Assembly: GCF_022605725.1 (NCBI RefSeq)
Contig: NC_065554.1
Span: 5,227,100-5,291,099, forward strand
Reading direction: 5' to 3'
Length of the DNA stretch: 64,000 bases
Source: Anthonomus grandis grandis
Taxonomy: Eukaryota; Arthropoda; Insecta; Coleoptera; Curculionidae
Made by a program: the position numbers and the translations under genes. The notes under the pieces are model-generated. The model saw nothing but the letters and a program-made list of their open reading frames with translations, ran no database searches and was not told the origin of the DNA. This document shows, one piece after another, positions 32,800-43,809 of the stretch (positions within the stretch are counted from its first letter, which is position 1; each line of letters opens with the position of its first letter).

Positions 32800-33472
32800 T
32801 ATAGGGTGTCCGCGAATTAATGGTACATGGAAAAACCACAGACTCCTGATGTAAAAATATTACGAGTTAACTATATTTACCTATATCCAAAAGTTGATAT
32901 TAACTGAGATACAGGGTGTTAAACTTAAAACTTTTTTTTTGTTTTTCCCCAATAACTTTAACAAAAGTTAACTTTTTTTCACAAAAATTTGTAGTTAGGG
33001 GTTTTTTAGGTCGAGAAATTAATTTTTTTAACAAATTGAGTGTACAATGTAGGGGGCGCTGTCTGCGACATCTTTTTCTCTTTCATAAGGTCATAACTTT
33101 TTTGTGCTTAACTGTATTTAAGTTTTTATTGAAAATAATACTTTTTTCATATTTTTTACGTAAAAAAGGTATACTAAGTTGAAGTCGCTCAGAGTTACTG
33201 TTTGGGAGATAATTCTATTTAAATTATTTAGTGCACCATGCACTTGACCCCGGCTGAATAATTAATATAATCGGGAAATAATTCGCTTTTTTAAAGTAAG
33301 CTATGAGAAAGCAAATGAACTTTAGAGACGCAGTTGTTAGGAAACTGCCATGTTGTTGTTGTTTGTTGATTAGTTGAAAGTTGTCAGAAAATATTTAATT
33401 AGTGTTTTCTGTGATTTTGCATCCAATTTACTGTTTTGTTGAATTTTTAAATTTTTCGTAAGTTGAGAAACA

Positions 33473-34552
33473 ATGCCGAGGCACAATCTTTTTTCAAATG
33501 CCGAAATGAGGGATATGTTGTGTGTATATGCGCAGGCAAATTTTAATGGACGCGAAGCCTATAGACGATATTTAGAACTCTATCCAAATCGAAGACAACC
33601 TGATTTCAAGATCTTCAAAAATCTTTACGATCGATTAGGAGAAACAGGTACATTTCGTCCTAAACGGAATTCTGCAGGGCGCCCGAAGGTTATAACTCCA
33701 GAACAAGAAGAAGAAATTCTGGTCCGCGTGTCATCCGCGAAGTCATCCATCCGCGAAGTCATCCATTTGTAAAATATTTCACGAAGAGGGTCTTTATCTG
33801 TATCATTTCACTCCTGTGCAAAATTTATTAGAAAATGATTTTGCGCCCAGGATAGAATTTGCCCGTTTTTGCCGTGCCCAAATAAATGCCGACCCCATGT
33901 TTCTGAATAAGATACTATTTACTGATGAAGCAACGTTTACACGTAGAGGCATTTTCAATTTTAGAAACAAACACACATGGGCATTACAAAATCTACATTC
34001 AGTACACGAACGTCATTTCCATGAATTCAACATGAATTCAAAATTAATGTATGGTGTGGTATAATCGATAATCATTTATTGGGCCCTTTCGAACTACCGC
34101 CCAATTTAAACGGGGAACTCTACCTTGAGTTCCTAGAAACACATTTACCAGATTTTCTCGATGATATTTTGCTGGACATAAGGCAACATATGTATTTCAT
34201 GCAAGACGGAGCGCCAGCACACTTCTCAAGAGCTGTCAGAGAGTACCTGAACAACCGTTTTCCTAATCGCTGGATAGGTCGTGGGAGCCAGAGGCCATGG
34301 CCGGCGCGAAGTCCCGATTTTAACCCGCTGGATTTTTGTGTATGGGGCTATATGAAGTCGCTCGTTTACAAAGAAATAGTGAATTCCAGAGAAGAACTAT
34401 GGCACAGAATTTTATATGCTGCACAAAAGCTATGAAATGAACAATTATTTTTTAAAATTAGGAGATCTTTCAGCAAAAGAACTGTTAAATGTATTGAAGT
34501 GAATAGTAGACATTTTGAACAGTTTTTGTCAAAAGCAGATCCATTTTTTTAA
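33473..34552 (+). pseudogene. DD41D mariner transposase, copy C, broken
   Basis: The start at 33473 (MPRHNLFSNAEMRDML) is followed by the DUF4817-like block YLELYPNRRQPDFKIFKNLY and ETGTFRPKRNSAGRPK. Around 33730-33765 the second helix-turn-helix is replaced by 16-bp tandem copies of CATCCGCGAAGTCATC, an apparent deletion with a filler duplication. The reading resumes in another frame at SSICKIFHEEG. The first Asp is in ILFTDEATFTRRG. A frameshift near 34048 precedes NVWCGIIDNHLLGPFELPP. The second and third acidic residues are in FMQDGAPAHFSRAVREYL and ARSPDFNPLDFCVWGYMK, 41 residues apart. A TGA follows AAQKL, and the terminal SKADPFF ends with TAA at 34550-34552, where the LINE is inserted. 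Confidence 0.85.
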
Positions 34553-34814
34553 TAATAATAATAATAATAATAATAATTTCTTTATTGCTTTCAAGATCTA
34601 ATTTAAATAGACAATAGCAACGTCACAAAACGAACAAAATTAAAATTTGATAACATCTACACAGTACATACTGCTAATAAAAATAGTAAGAACAAAAAGA
34701 TAATGTTGGACATAATATTGGGTGCATTACCTTACCACATATATCTCAAGTATGATACATTATGAAAATAAATAAATTAATAAACAAACCCTTAATATTA
34801 ATCATAATACACAT

Positions 34815-37655
34815 TTAAAATTGTAAATCGAAACTATAGATACACTTGCCCAACAGATACCTTGCAGTGTCTTTCCTAAACTTCATGATATTTTTCTCTT
34901 GCCTTAGGGCGAGAGGTAATCTATTATATGTTTTAATAGCAGCAAAGGCAGGAGATCTTTGAAAAAAGGCAGAGTGACGAGTTGGGATACTCAGTTCAGC
35001 TCTCCCTCTTGTCACAATAGACATACCCTCAGCATAATGATCTTCATTAGTTTGAAAAAGATGCAGGTGTTTCTTTGCAAAAATAGCTAACATAAGAATG
35101 TACAGAGCTGGAACAGTGAGTAGACCAAGCTTAGTAAAATAAGTCCTACAAGACGTTTGTGGTGTGAGTCTGAGCATGCATCTTATGATCCGTTTTTGTG
35201 CTATAAAGACTGACACGGCGTCAGTTGAAGATCCCCAAAACATCACACTATAAGTGATTAGAGATTGGACCGATGCATAGTAAATTTGCTTCAGACAATT
35301 TAGGGAAAGCTCTTCTCGTAGACGCCTTATTAACGCGCAGAAACTATTTAGTTTTTTGCCAAGAGTGTCTATGTGTGGGACCCATGTGAGACAGGAGTCA
35401 ATTTGTATACCAAGGAATTTTAAGGAAGCTACCTCTTGAAGAGACTTTTTTTCAAACTTTACAAGTAGGGAATTTTGAGGTAAAGTTTTGGAGAATGTCA
35501 CTAGCCCGGTTTTATCAGCATTTAGCTTCAGAGCATGATTGTCACACCACTCCTGCATCCTCTCTACCACCTGAGAAGCTCTGACAGATAGTTCTTCAAT
35601 CAGATGTTCTGACAAGATTATGGAAGTGTCATCAGCATATTGGTTGATAAAACACCCTGGAAAACACTCACTGAGACCTTTTACATATAATATGAATAGT
35701 ACTGGGCCTAGGATTGAACCCTGAGGCACTCCCTGTACCACCAAGGATGACGCTGAGTAAACATATGTACCATTACCAGAGCCAAGGCAAACTGTTTGTT
35801 CCCTCTGATCTAAATAAGAGGCTATAAGTCTGGCACAGTTTCCCCTCAGTCCACAATTTTCAAGGATTGACAGCAGTAGACCATGGTTGATTGTGTCGAA
35901 TGCTTTCGATAAATCGAAAAAGAGTCCGGCAACTTTTTCTTTTTTGTCAACATTTTCAATCACAAAGGATATAAGCTTGTAAACCGCCAACTGGGTTGAA
36001 TGATTGGGCCTAAAACCAAACTGGCTATCTGAAAGAATAGTTTGCCTTTTTAAAAAGTTCATAATACGGATATAAATGACTCGCTCAAAGATTTTTGATA
36101 TTGAAGAAAGGAGAGATATTGGTCGATAGTTTTCTACATCCTGCTCATCACCCTTATTTTTAAAAATTAGAAGAACTTTCGCCTTTTTTAGTTTAGATGG
36201 AAAGATTCCCATGTGCAGACAGGCATTTATTATGTGAGCTAGAGGCACATCTATATGGTGACTAACTTTTTTGAGTATGTTTATTGGTATTTCATCAAGA
36301 CCAGCAGAGTATTTATTTGGTAAGGCTGATAGAATATGCTGAACTTCCTTTGAATCTGTGGGAAAGAGGAAAATAGTGGGGATGTGGCTTCCTTTAGGCA
36401 ATTGACCAGAAATTGAAGGAGTAAGAGATGAAGCATTAAATTTCTTCAAAAATATGTTGGCTATCTCATCCAAATTTTCAATAATTTCATTATTGCTAGA
36501 ATTTAGGGTGACAGGTTTAGATGACTTTGACTTATTTGAGCATTTATCGAAAATAGTCCAAGCAGTTTTAGTTTTGTTATTTGAACAGATAATCTTGTTT
36601 TCATTTAAAGAAGTTTTATAGTTAGAAATAATTTTTTTATATTCTTTTTTTTCTTTTTTATATTGATTATAAACTGCCTCACTATTTGTTTCCTTGTACC
36701 ATACATACAGATCTTTAATATGACTAGAATAATTTTTAATTTCAGAGTTTACCCATTTTTTATCAGGATCCTTTATTCTGTGGCTACTTAGAGGAAATGT
36801 TACATTAAAATAGTAATAGAAAATATTATAAAAGCAATCATATTTTAGATCGACTTCAGTGCAGTTATATACATCTTCCCAGGATTCATGTGTTAAAAGA
36901 TCATTAAACTTCTTAATGTTGTTTTCTGTGTATGAACGTTTCTTTATAAATACTGGCTTTTTACTCTCTTTAGGCATTTCTATATGGAGTTTCTGACCAT
37001 AATGATCTGATATATCTGAGAATAATGTATTACTTGTTACCTGACATTTAGCCAAGTTGCTGAAAATATTATCAATTTGAGAGCCAAATTGTCCTACCAC
37101 CCTAGTTTTACCCTTTATGTGTGGTGCTAAACCATAGCTAGCTAATAATTGTTTGGTAAGAGAGGAGTTCTGATCGTTTACTAAAAAGTTAATGTTAAAA
37201 TCTCCACAGACTACCAGATACCTGTTGGCCATGTATATAGTGTGTAGCAACTCATCTAAAATGGACAAGAAAGTACTAACATTACCCGAGGGTGATCTGT
37301 ACAGACAAACAAAATAATAAGACCTATTTAAAATAAGACACTGACAAACGCAAAATTCACACTGTTTTTCAACACAAGTTGTTTTAACAATTAAAGGATG
37401 GAAAACTGTATTTGTTTTTGCAAGGATGGCAGTTCCTCCTCCTCTAAACTCAGTTCGAGATGAATAACAAATTGGTCGATAGTCAATTAGGGCCAAAGAC
37501 TGTATATCATTGCCCTGTAGCCAATGCTCAGAGATACAAAAAATATCAGGCTCTTCTTTGGCCAAAAGCACTTCTAATTGAAGTGATTTATTATTTATGC
37601 TCCGAACATTCAGGTTCAATAAGTATATACTGTCCCCGTTTGGACCATCTGGCAA
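34815..37655 (-). CDS. CR1-like ORF2: endonuclease plus reverse transcriptase, intact
   Basis: An uninterrupted 946-codon frame encodes the catalytic protein of the LINE. The apurinic-like endonuclease comes first: LNVRSINNK (residue ~14), ISEHWL (~41), VVCGDFNINFL (~150) and ISDHYGQ (~215). The reverse transcriptase has NYRPISLLSSISKIFER, GFRPNHSTQLAVYKL, FFDLSKAFDTINHG (~578), GVPQGSILGPVLFILYV and QYADDTSII (~672). The FDLSKAFD and YADD aspartates are both present. The C-terminus carries SLKFLGIQIDSCLTWVPHI and the end block YNRLPLALR. No RNase H domain is seen. The enzyme nicks target DNA and primes cDNA synthesis from its own 3' tail. The length is normal for the CR1 group. An ATG start is used here, but the frame could be entered further upstream. 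Confidence 0.9.
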   Translation of the reverse strand: MPDGPNGDSIYLLNLNVRSINNKSLQLEVLLAKEEPDIFCISEHWLQGNDIQSLALIDYRPICYSSRTEFRGGGTAILAKTNTVFHPLIVKTTCVEKQCEFCVCQCLILNRSYYFVCLYRSPSGNVSTFLSILDELLHTIYMANRYLVVCGDFNINFLVNDQNSSLTKQLLASYGLAPHIKGKTRVVGQFGSQIDNIFSNLAKCQVTSNTLFSDISDHYGQKLHIEMPKESKKPVFIKKRSYTENNIKKFNDLLTHESWEDVYNCTEVDLKYDCFYNIFYYYFNVTFPLSSHRIKDPDKKWVNSEIKNYSSHIKDLYVWYKETNSEAVYNQYKKEKKEYKKIISNYKTSLNENKIICSNNKTKTAWTIFDKCSNKSKSSKPVTLNSSNNEIIENLDEIANIFLKKFNASSLTPSISGQLPKGSHIPTIFLFPTDSKEVQHILSALPNKYSAGLDEIPINILKKVSHHIDVPLAHIINACLHMGIFPSKLKKAKVLLIFKNKGDEQDVENYRPISLLSSISKIFERVIYIRIMNFLKRQTILSDSQFGFRPNHSTQLAVYKLISFVIENVDKKEKVAGLFFDLSKAFDTINHGLLLSILENCGLRGNCARLIASYLDQREQTVCLGSGNGTYVYSASSLVVQGVPQGSILGPVLFILYVKGLSECFPGCFINQYADDTSIILSEHLIEELSVRASQVVERMQEWCDNHALKLNADKTGLVTFSKTLPQNSLLVKFEKKSLQEVASLKFLGIQIDSCLTWVPHIDTLGKKLNSFCALIRRLREELSLNCLKQIYYASVQSLITYSVMFWGSSTDAVSVFIAQKRIIRCMLRLTPQTSCRTYFTKLGLLTVPALYILMLAIFAKKHLHLFQTNEDHYAEGMSIVTRGRAELSIPTRHSAFFQRSPAFAAIKTYNRLPLALRQEKNIMKFRKDTARYLLGKCIYSFDLQF

Positions 37656-37735
37656 TTTCTTGCTATCCTTTGAGTTTTTTAGGTTTATGGTGATTTGTTT
37701 ACTTTTTGGTTTGGAGGATGTACAAATATCAGGTA

Positions 37736-38817
37736 CTAACTTGTGATCAATTGACTTTGACGTTTGCCTAAAAAATTTCGCCCAAGAGAAAAATCAAACC
37801 TTTGAAAGCTCACCCCTTCTGGCCAGAATGACTCCCCATAAACAATATCTCTTACATCTGGGTGTACACCCACCATAAAACAATTAAATGTGGCATTCAT
37901 GTTCTTTGCTTGGCACTGCTTAACCACAATGTCTTCAGATTTTAAATTACTTTTTTAGAAACATAATCGTGAACTATATTTTCTGTTATTGTGTTTTTTA
38001 CCCGTGTAATGAACAGCCAGATTTTTTTGTTTTTGTTAGGTATTTTGTCCGCCTCAAACTCCCCAAACTCATTATTTGTATCAACCTTCCTTTGGCTTTT
38101 TTTCCTTTTTAATAAATCATTCCAATTTTTATTTTGATGGGGTTTGTTTTTATCAATATTTGAAGGGTCCGGAGCGAGGTTAAGTTTGCGGTTCCATCCT
38201 CTCTTTGTTTGCGATCGAAAGGCCTCGGCTTCATCGGCGCCGTCGCCCGCTCGGTCATTGTCGATGTTCGTCGCCGTTCCTACTACAGTGGCGTAGTTTG
38301 CTGGTGCGCTTGAATTAGCGGTCGTGTTCGTTTTATTGGAAGGTGCAGGTTCGATTAAGTGCTGTTGCTCTGCTGTAGTTTCGTTCGGCAGGATTGGCAG
38401 CATTGCTTCTTCAACAGCTGATGTTTTGTTGTTGTTTACTTTGTCGTCGAGTAATGAGATTTTTTTAAGGATTGATTTTTGCATGGTTTCCATCCTCTTG
38501 TAAACCTCTGCAAAGGAATTGTGGTTTGTTTCATTTTCCAGCATAGTAACCCTCTTCTTCAAGGTAATTATTTCTAATTCTTTTTCTGAGACGGCTTGAC
38601 GTAACTCGTCTTCCCGCGCTTTTTTTGAGCAGCCACTACATAGAATTAGTAATTTGCTGCCACTTGCTACTTGTAGGCCTGTTATTCGTAGGGCACAAGA
38701 TTGGTAGAAGCAGGCCGCACAATTTGCACACTTTACGCCTACTTTATCAACGCCCGACTTGCAATATTTGCACTTTTTAGTTTCAGCTACTGTCTGCACA
38801 TCTGAATTTGTCGTCAT
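37736..38817 (-). pseudogene. CR1-like ORF1 with zinc finger and coiled coil, one frameshift
   Basis: The first ORF of the LINE starts at the ATG at 38817. Residues ~16-65 hold a Cys-rich finger (CKYCKSG, VKCANCAACFYQSC, LCSGCSKK), of the PHD-like type found in several CR1-group ORF1 proteins. A coiled-coil segment follows (SEKELEIITLKKRVTMLENE to ISLLDDKVNNNK), then a Thr/Ala-rich and Lys/Asn-rich linker. The frame stops at 37942. A single-base shift in an A6 run near 37957 restores NLKSEDIVVKQCQAKN, then FMVGVHPDVRDIVYG and FFGAKWRF-like sequence to 37736. Intact ORF1 would be about 350 residues and would bind the RNA. The shift may be a mutation, a sequencing error or, less likely, slippage. 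Confidence 0.75.
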
Positions 38818-39506
38818 CTTGTGGAATTTTTCTATTTACTAAATCTCGTCACAGTTTCAAAATGGAAAAGTTATCAGTCGCATAGTTAAGTTTGTTTTCG
38901 TTAATGTTATTTTCTTTCAATAGATTTTCTAGTGTCATAGTTATTTTAAATAAAGTTAATTAAATGATAATCCAATTTTTGTCTGCATTATTCTCAATGA
39001 CTTATACTAAAACATTATTTATTATGTAAAAAATGATTGGTAAAGAGTAACAAGACATTATTGCTTGCTTGAGCTGCTGTACTAAATAATTTGAAGGCAG
39101 ATATCTCGAAAACGGCGACTCTGAGCGACCCGAAAGTAGTATATCTTTTTAACGTAAAAAATATGAGAAAAGTATTATTTTCAATAAAAACTTAAATACA
39201 GTTAAGCACAAGAAAGTTATGACCTTATGAAAGAGAAAAAGATGTCGCAGACAGCGCCCCCTACATTGTACACTCAATTTGTTAAAAAAATGAATTTCTC
39301 GACCTAAATAACCCCTAACTACAAATTTTTGTGAAAAAAAGTTTTGTTAAAGTTATTGGGGAAAAACAAAAAAAAGTTTTAAGTTAACACCCTGTATCTC
39401 AGTTAATATCAACTTTTGGATATAGGTAAATATAGTTAAATCGTAATAATTTTATATCAGGAGTCTGTGGTTTTTCCATGTACCATTAATTAGCAGACAC
39501 CCTGTA

Positions 39507-41020
39507 TATGAGCTCCTTATTATCACCAACAAATAGCTTAGTTTTTTACATATGATAAGTTAAACATTTACTTTAAATTATGGGGGCGAGCCTATATTCG
39601 TATAACCGATAAACAAGTTTGCTATTATTATCGAATTTCACAGCAGATTAATTAAAATTTAATTAAATTTTAGCAAACCGATTTTTACTAGGTGGTTTGT
39701 TTACTTTATTCGATCAAAGATTTGAACAAAATCCTTTTTTAAAAATATAATATAAATTGATATAATAATAAGAATATGATAAAATAATTAGTTTCATTTT
39801 ATTATAAAGGTAACTAACAAAACTTAATGCCAGACATAAAATCTCCTTGGGAATCTTAAAATACTCGGTATCACGAAGCATCTGGCGATATTTTTCTGCA
39901 AATAAAAGTGGTATCTGTTACATTATCTCTGTGAACGTCGAATATTACCAGTTCACTGTAATTTAAGATATCAAGTTTCGTTTCGGGTTGACATGACTAC
40001 TTTGGTTATTTGGTTTCTATTAACATGATATTTTAACTTGTATAACGTTTAGGGAATTAATTGAATAATATATTTAAAATATATGTATATTTTGTCCGTT
40101 ATAATATCTATTAAAAGTGCTAATAAAACAAACTTATGCCCACTATGTATCTAAATATCATAAATCATTTCTTAGAGAAACTTAAAAAATATAAAAGATA
40201 TTTCCCAATATTTACGCTATAAATGGCAAATCAACATCTCTCTTAATTTTTTATCATCAACAACAATTTTAAAGACTTGCGTATTTTCACAGAATGGCCT
40301 ACACACGTCCTAGTTTCAAAGAGCACACATGTACAAGCGTCTTGTATTACTACTGATATTTTATTTATATCTATTGAAAGGTCTGACTATTAAATAATAG
40401 TATGCAATTACGTTGGTAATTTAAGCAAAACAGTATAACATGGTTATAGGGTGTTTAAGACTTCAAAGAGATAAAAAGCGGCAGCCCCCTAATAAACAAA
40501 TTAGATTCGAGCCTTTGGTACTCAATCCCCATGCAAATAAAATTAATTAAAAAGTTTAATTAATGCCCCACCAAAACGTCAGTGAAAGGGCCGGCGGCCC
40601 TTCGAGAACTAATGCAATCGTTTTTAGGTTGTCGTCTCTTTAATTCAAAGTAAGGAGCATGCAAAAATGCCTCATAAATAATTATTTAAAATTTTCATAA
40701 TTTAGAGAGTCGTAGTGATTCAATTATGTATCATAAAGAGATGAGAAATTTAATAGGTTATTTTTAAAGAGGAATTACTGATTTATATATTATAATATTA
40801 AATTTATGTTGCCATTATTCTGCATTCTAATAATATTTGTTACCGCTAATTGTGGACTTATTAAATTGTAACTCCTCCTTTAATATAGTTATAGTAGAGC
40901 CGAATTAAAGTAAAGAAGTTGGAAATTAAGCCAACCTGGGTAAATTACCGTAAACGACTGTTTGATAACGTAAGAACGATGCCACATTAATAAAATAAAT
41001 AATCCCTCAGTCTTAGAAGT
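39507..41020. other. AT-rich spacer with a small GC palindrome
   Basis: No coding motif seen. At about 40587-40600 there is GGGCCGGCGGCCC, a 13-base near-palindrome in otherwise AT-rich DNA. An ATGCAAAT octamer and AATTAATTAAA tracts lie just upstream. The function is unknown. Confidence 0.5.
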
Positions 41021-41024
41021 AGAA

Positions 41025-41235
41025 GTGTATGCAGCCTTGAAAAATGCTAAAAATCAAAAGACCTTCCCTTCAAGGAGTCCCGATGGAATTTCGGCTGGAA
41101 TATTAAAGTTGATCGAAGAAAAGAATCTAAAGTAGCTTACAAAAGTGTTAAAAGTGTTCTATGATACGGGCATCATACTCACAGAATGTCTAAATTTGAA
41201 TCTGTTACGCTCCTCAAAAACCTAATAGTGTCAGG
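41025..41235 (+). pseudogene. LINE endonuclease/RT fragment
   Basis: The frame reads EVYAALKNAKNQKTFPSRSP, then DGISAGILKLIEEKNLK, a stop, and LTKVLKVFYDTGIILTECL. This is the N-terminal part of a non-LTR reverse transcriptase (usual form: EVxxALKxxKNGKSPGPDGI ... IYDTGxxPxxW). Only about 70 codons remain, with no ends visible. The same broad family appears again at 49565-50165 and 52045-52250. Confidence 0.6.
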
Positions 41236-41765
41236 CGAAAAATGGTAAATTTAAAGTCGGTGGTGGTAAATAAATATTTTAATTTTAATATATGGGGCGT
41301 TTACCAATTTTTAATATAAAACAATATTAATCAAATAAATCAAATACTAATCTTAGTGATAATTACTTATATTATATATTTAAAAACCACGATACTTAAA
41401 TTTGTTGATTGCTGATTATGTTGATAAATATGTTGATACATGTAGTCAAGTGTAAGATGACATAATGTACGTTACCTGGAAAAAATAAATGTGTTGAGCA
41501 ACCAATTTGCTAATTATGTTATTTTATTTAGTATTTAGATATTTTGATTACTAAAAGATTTAAACACTTGTAACTAGTTAAATTAATATTTAATAGCTAT
41601 TTATTATATTTGGAATATTATTACGCAGTGTGTCTGTCACCCACTAGCGCAATATAAATGTGCTATTAACTGCATTATTATTACAGATAGTAAAATAGGA
41701 TATTTGGAAAGGTATAGTTTCATACTATAAATAGTACAGGAAAACGTAGTTTGCAACATACAAAT

Positions 41766-41860
41766 CTGTAAGTGGCTTAAACACTCCACAATAGCAATAA
41801 ATAAAACAATTGCTCTGCAAGTGGCTCAAACACTCCACAATAAGCAACTTGTTGGTAAAT
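41766..41860. repeat. Two-copy tandem repeat, period ~49 bp
   Basis: CTGTAAGTGGCTTAAACACT at 41766 recurs as CTGCAAGTGGCTCAAACACT at 41815, each followed by CCACAATA and an A-rich stretch. It lies in AT-rich spacer. Confidence 0.6.
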
Positions 41861-43502
41861 AAATCTACGTTATATGGCCATTTTACGTAAAAGGAAAAAG
41901 ATGATATGTAGCTCTAGCACTCTGCTTTTATTAAATGAATTATCTGTAAATATTTTATGTAGATTAAACACGCATTAAAAATGAAATGTAAATAGCAAGA
42001 ACAATAAAAATAGGAAATAAAAAATAATGAAAATTGGATATGCTCCGTGAGAAAACTCACCAGTATAAAAATACCCAAAAAATACCCTAAAAGGTCCAAA
42101 ATAATATAATCCAAAATAAGGCACAAGCACTTAAAACAAATAATATTCACGCACGCTACTTTCACTTCAAAAGTCGAATACGTTTTAAAAAGATCATTTA
42201 AGCAAAGTTTTGATCTCAGGGCTCTTAGACTGAATGTTTATGAGATCGAACCTCAAGTATCGAATTACTCTTGTATGGCTTGTCCATAAATTCTTTCTAA
42301 ATCTTAATAGTTATTGTGGCGTTAAAAGAAATGGGACGAAGTGTTTAATCTAGTTTAATATTTTTTCAAAGGAAAAAAAACTTACATCTTACAATAGTAG
42401 AAAATAAAAATAATAATATTAATAAACGTCTTTTATTTAACAAACAAATAATTTACAGTTGTGAGTATCATACATACATTTCTATAGGGATATAAGAGAG
42501 GCGAAGTCTAGCCGTGTGGCTACTCTTACTTAACCTACCTAATCCCTCTAAAGTGAAAATAAAACAATATCATGCAACTTATTAGCGAATAGCTCTTTAA
42601 ATGTACACACACAGTGTAGAAAAAGAAAGTTATTTAAAGAATTATTATATACATCGACAAACTGTGCGTTACAAAAGACCATAATGTAATAGCTTCATCC
42701 AGTAGCAGGCAGAGATTTTCTTTAAAAAGTAGATAGTTATATTGCGAAATTATTTCAAACCCAGTCCAATTCAGCATACAATACCTGTTTAAATTCTTCA
42801 AATATATTATAAGGTTGGTTTATTACACAAGTTAGATATGCTTTTCTTGGTTATTTTCCGATTTTTTTCATTAAGTTTTACTTTAACATGCTCATTTTAA
42901 GTGTCTTTTTGTCTTTAATAAGAAAAAGAAATCCTTTCTTATTCATGGTGAGTTTGTTGATTAAATATAAACAAACGCATTTTGTATTTAAATTTATGAA
43001 CATTATATAATTTAAAATTATCAGGTATAGAATGATATAAGGTGATTGCATTATATGAAAAGGATCCTTTATACATATATATTTTATGTAACGGGATGGA
43101 GAATTTGTTTTTGTTTCTAATATTTTGAATGAGTTACTTATTATATTGGGTATTACGTCACTTATAGCACAAATTAATTTAGAAATTTTTATCTCACACG
43201 CTCAACAATTGAAAAGAAGAAGAAAATAGACTTATTTACGTATTTAAAAGAAATATGAACTTAAATCCGTAATGATACCGTTCGATATACTTAATTTAAT
43301 TTAAGTTCAATATAAGTTTTAAATACAATAATTTACTTGAGGTATAATAGATTTTTTATATACCTAGGAGCTGAGGTTCAATCTATTAATCTCTGAGCTC
43401 GTTTCTTCTTTTCAATATCCTACCTAACTTTGTTAGGAATATTACAATTAAAAAACGATAAAAAACAACAAGAAGACCTACTTTTTTTAAAAATACCTAA
43501 TT
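41861..43502. other. AT-rich spacer, no gene seen
   Basis: The open frame at 41914-42165 (minus) is hydrophobic and Cys/Leu/Ile-rich without a family signature. A weak inverted pair, TTGAAAAGAAGAAG (43208) and CTTCTTTTCAAT (43405), brackets about 200 bp next to the Penelope-like element. Confidence 0.45.
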
Positions 43503-43544
43503 TGAACCAACGTTTCGGTAGTTATATCTACTACCGTTATCAAG
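43503..43544 (-). ncRNA. Hammerhead-like hairpin of a Penelope terminal repeat
   Basis: On the minus strand the segment reads CCTTGATAACGGTAGT, then a loop, then ACTACCGAAACGTTGG. GGTAGT and ACTACC form a perfect 6-bp stem followed by GAAA, the arrangement of stem II and the conserved GAAA of a hammerhead. The first core box is TTGATAA rather than CTGANGA, so catalysis is doubtful. The position downstream of the GIY-YIG stop fits a Penelope terminal repeat. Confidence 0.45.
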
Positions 43545-43809
43545 GTAATTAAAGTAAAATTAAATTAAATTAAAAATAAAATATACTTATCTTTCAAATT
43601 TTCAGTAATGCAGTCTCATCAAAATTTCTTCCTAATTCAAAAATACTTTATATACTTTTTTATATGATTTGACGGTTTATTAATAGTTTGACAAATTATT
43701 TTGAAAGATAACAAAAATTTCAAAGGTTACTTTTTTTAAAAATTAAAGGGGTGTGATCTTAATGTAAATTAATCATAGAAAATACATGAATATCAAATAT
43801 TTTAAATCA

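Larger units (their letters stand above)
34550..38900 (-). mobile_element. CR1-like LINE, nearly full length
   Basis: This is a minus-strand non-LTR retrotransposon of about 4.3 kb with two ORFs. Its 3' end (left) is an (AAT)n microsatellite tail (34550-34578) preceded by AATAAAG-type sequence. It has no poly(A), which is typical of CR1/L2-type elements. The 5' boundary lies somewhere in 38820-39080 and is not resolved because copy C sequence resumes there. The element is inserted at the transposase stop codon of mariner copy C and is therefore younger. ORF2 is intact and ORF1 has a single frameshift, so this is one of the youngest insertions in the window. Confidence 0.8.
32802..39504 (+). 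mobile_element. DD41D mariner-type transposon, copy C, split by a LINE
   Basis: The left end is TAGGGTGTCCGCGAATTAAT (first base mutated from C). The right end reads inward as CAGGGTGTCTGCTAATTAAT. TA flanks both sides (32800-32801 and 39505-39506). The inverted repeats are about 430 bp (32802-33237 and 39081-39504) and include GGGGGCGCTGTCTGCGACAT near 33052. An internal copy of the end motif lies 108 bp inside each arm (32910 and 39396). Without the inserted LINE (about 34550-38900) the element would be about 2.4 kb. Confidence 0.85.
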
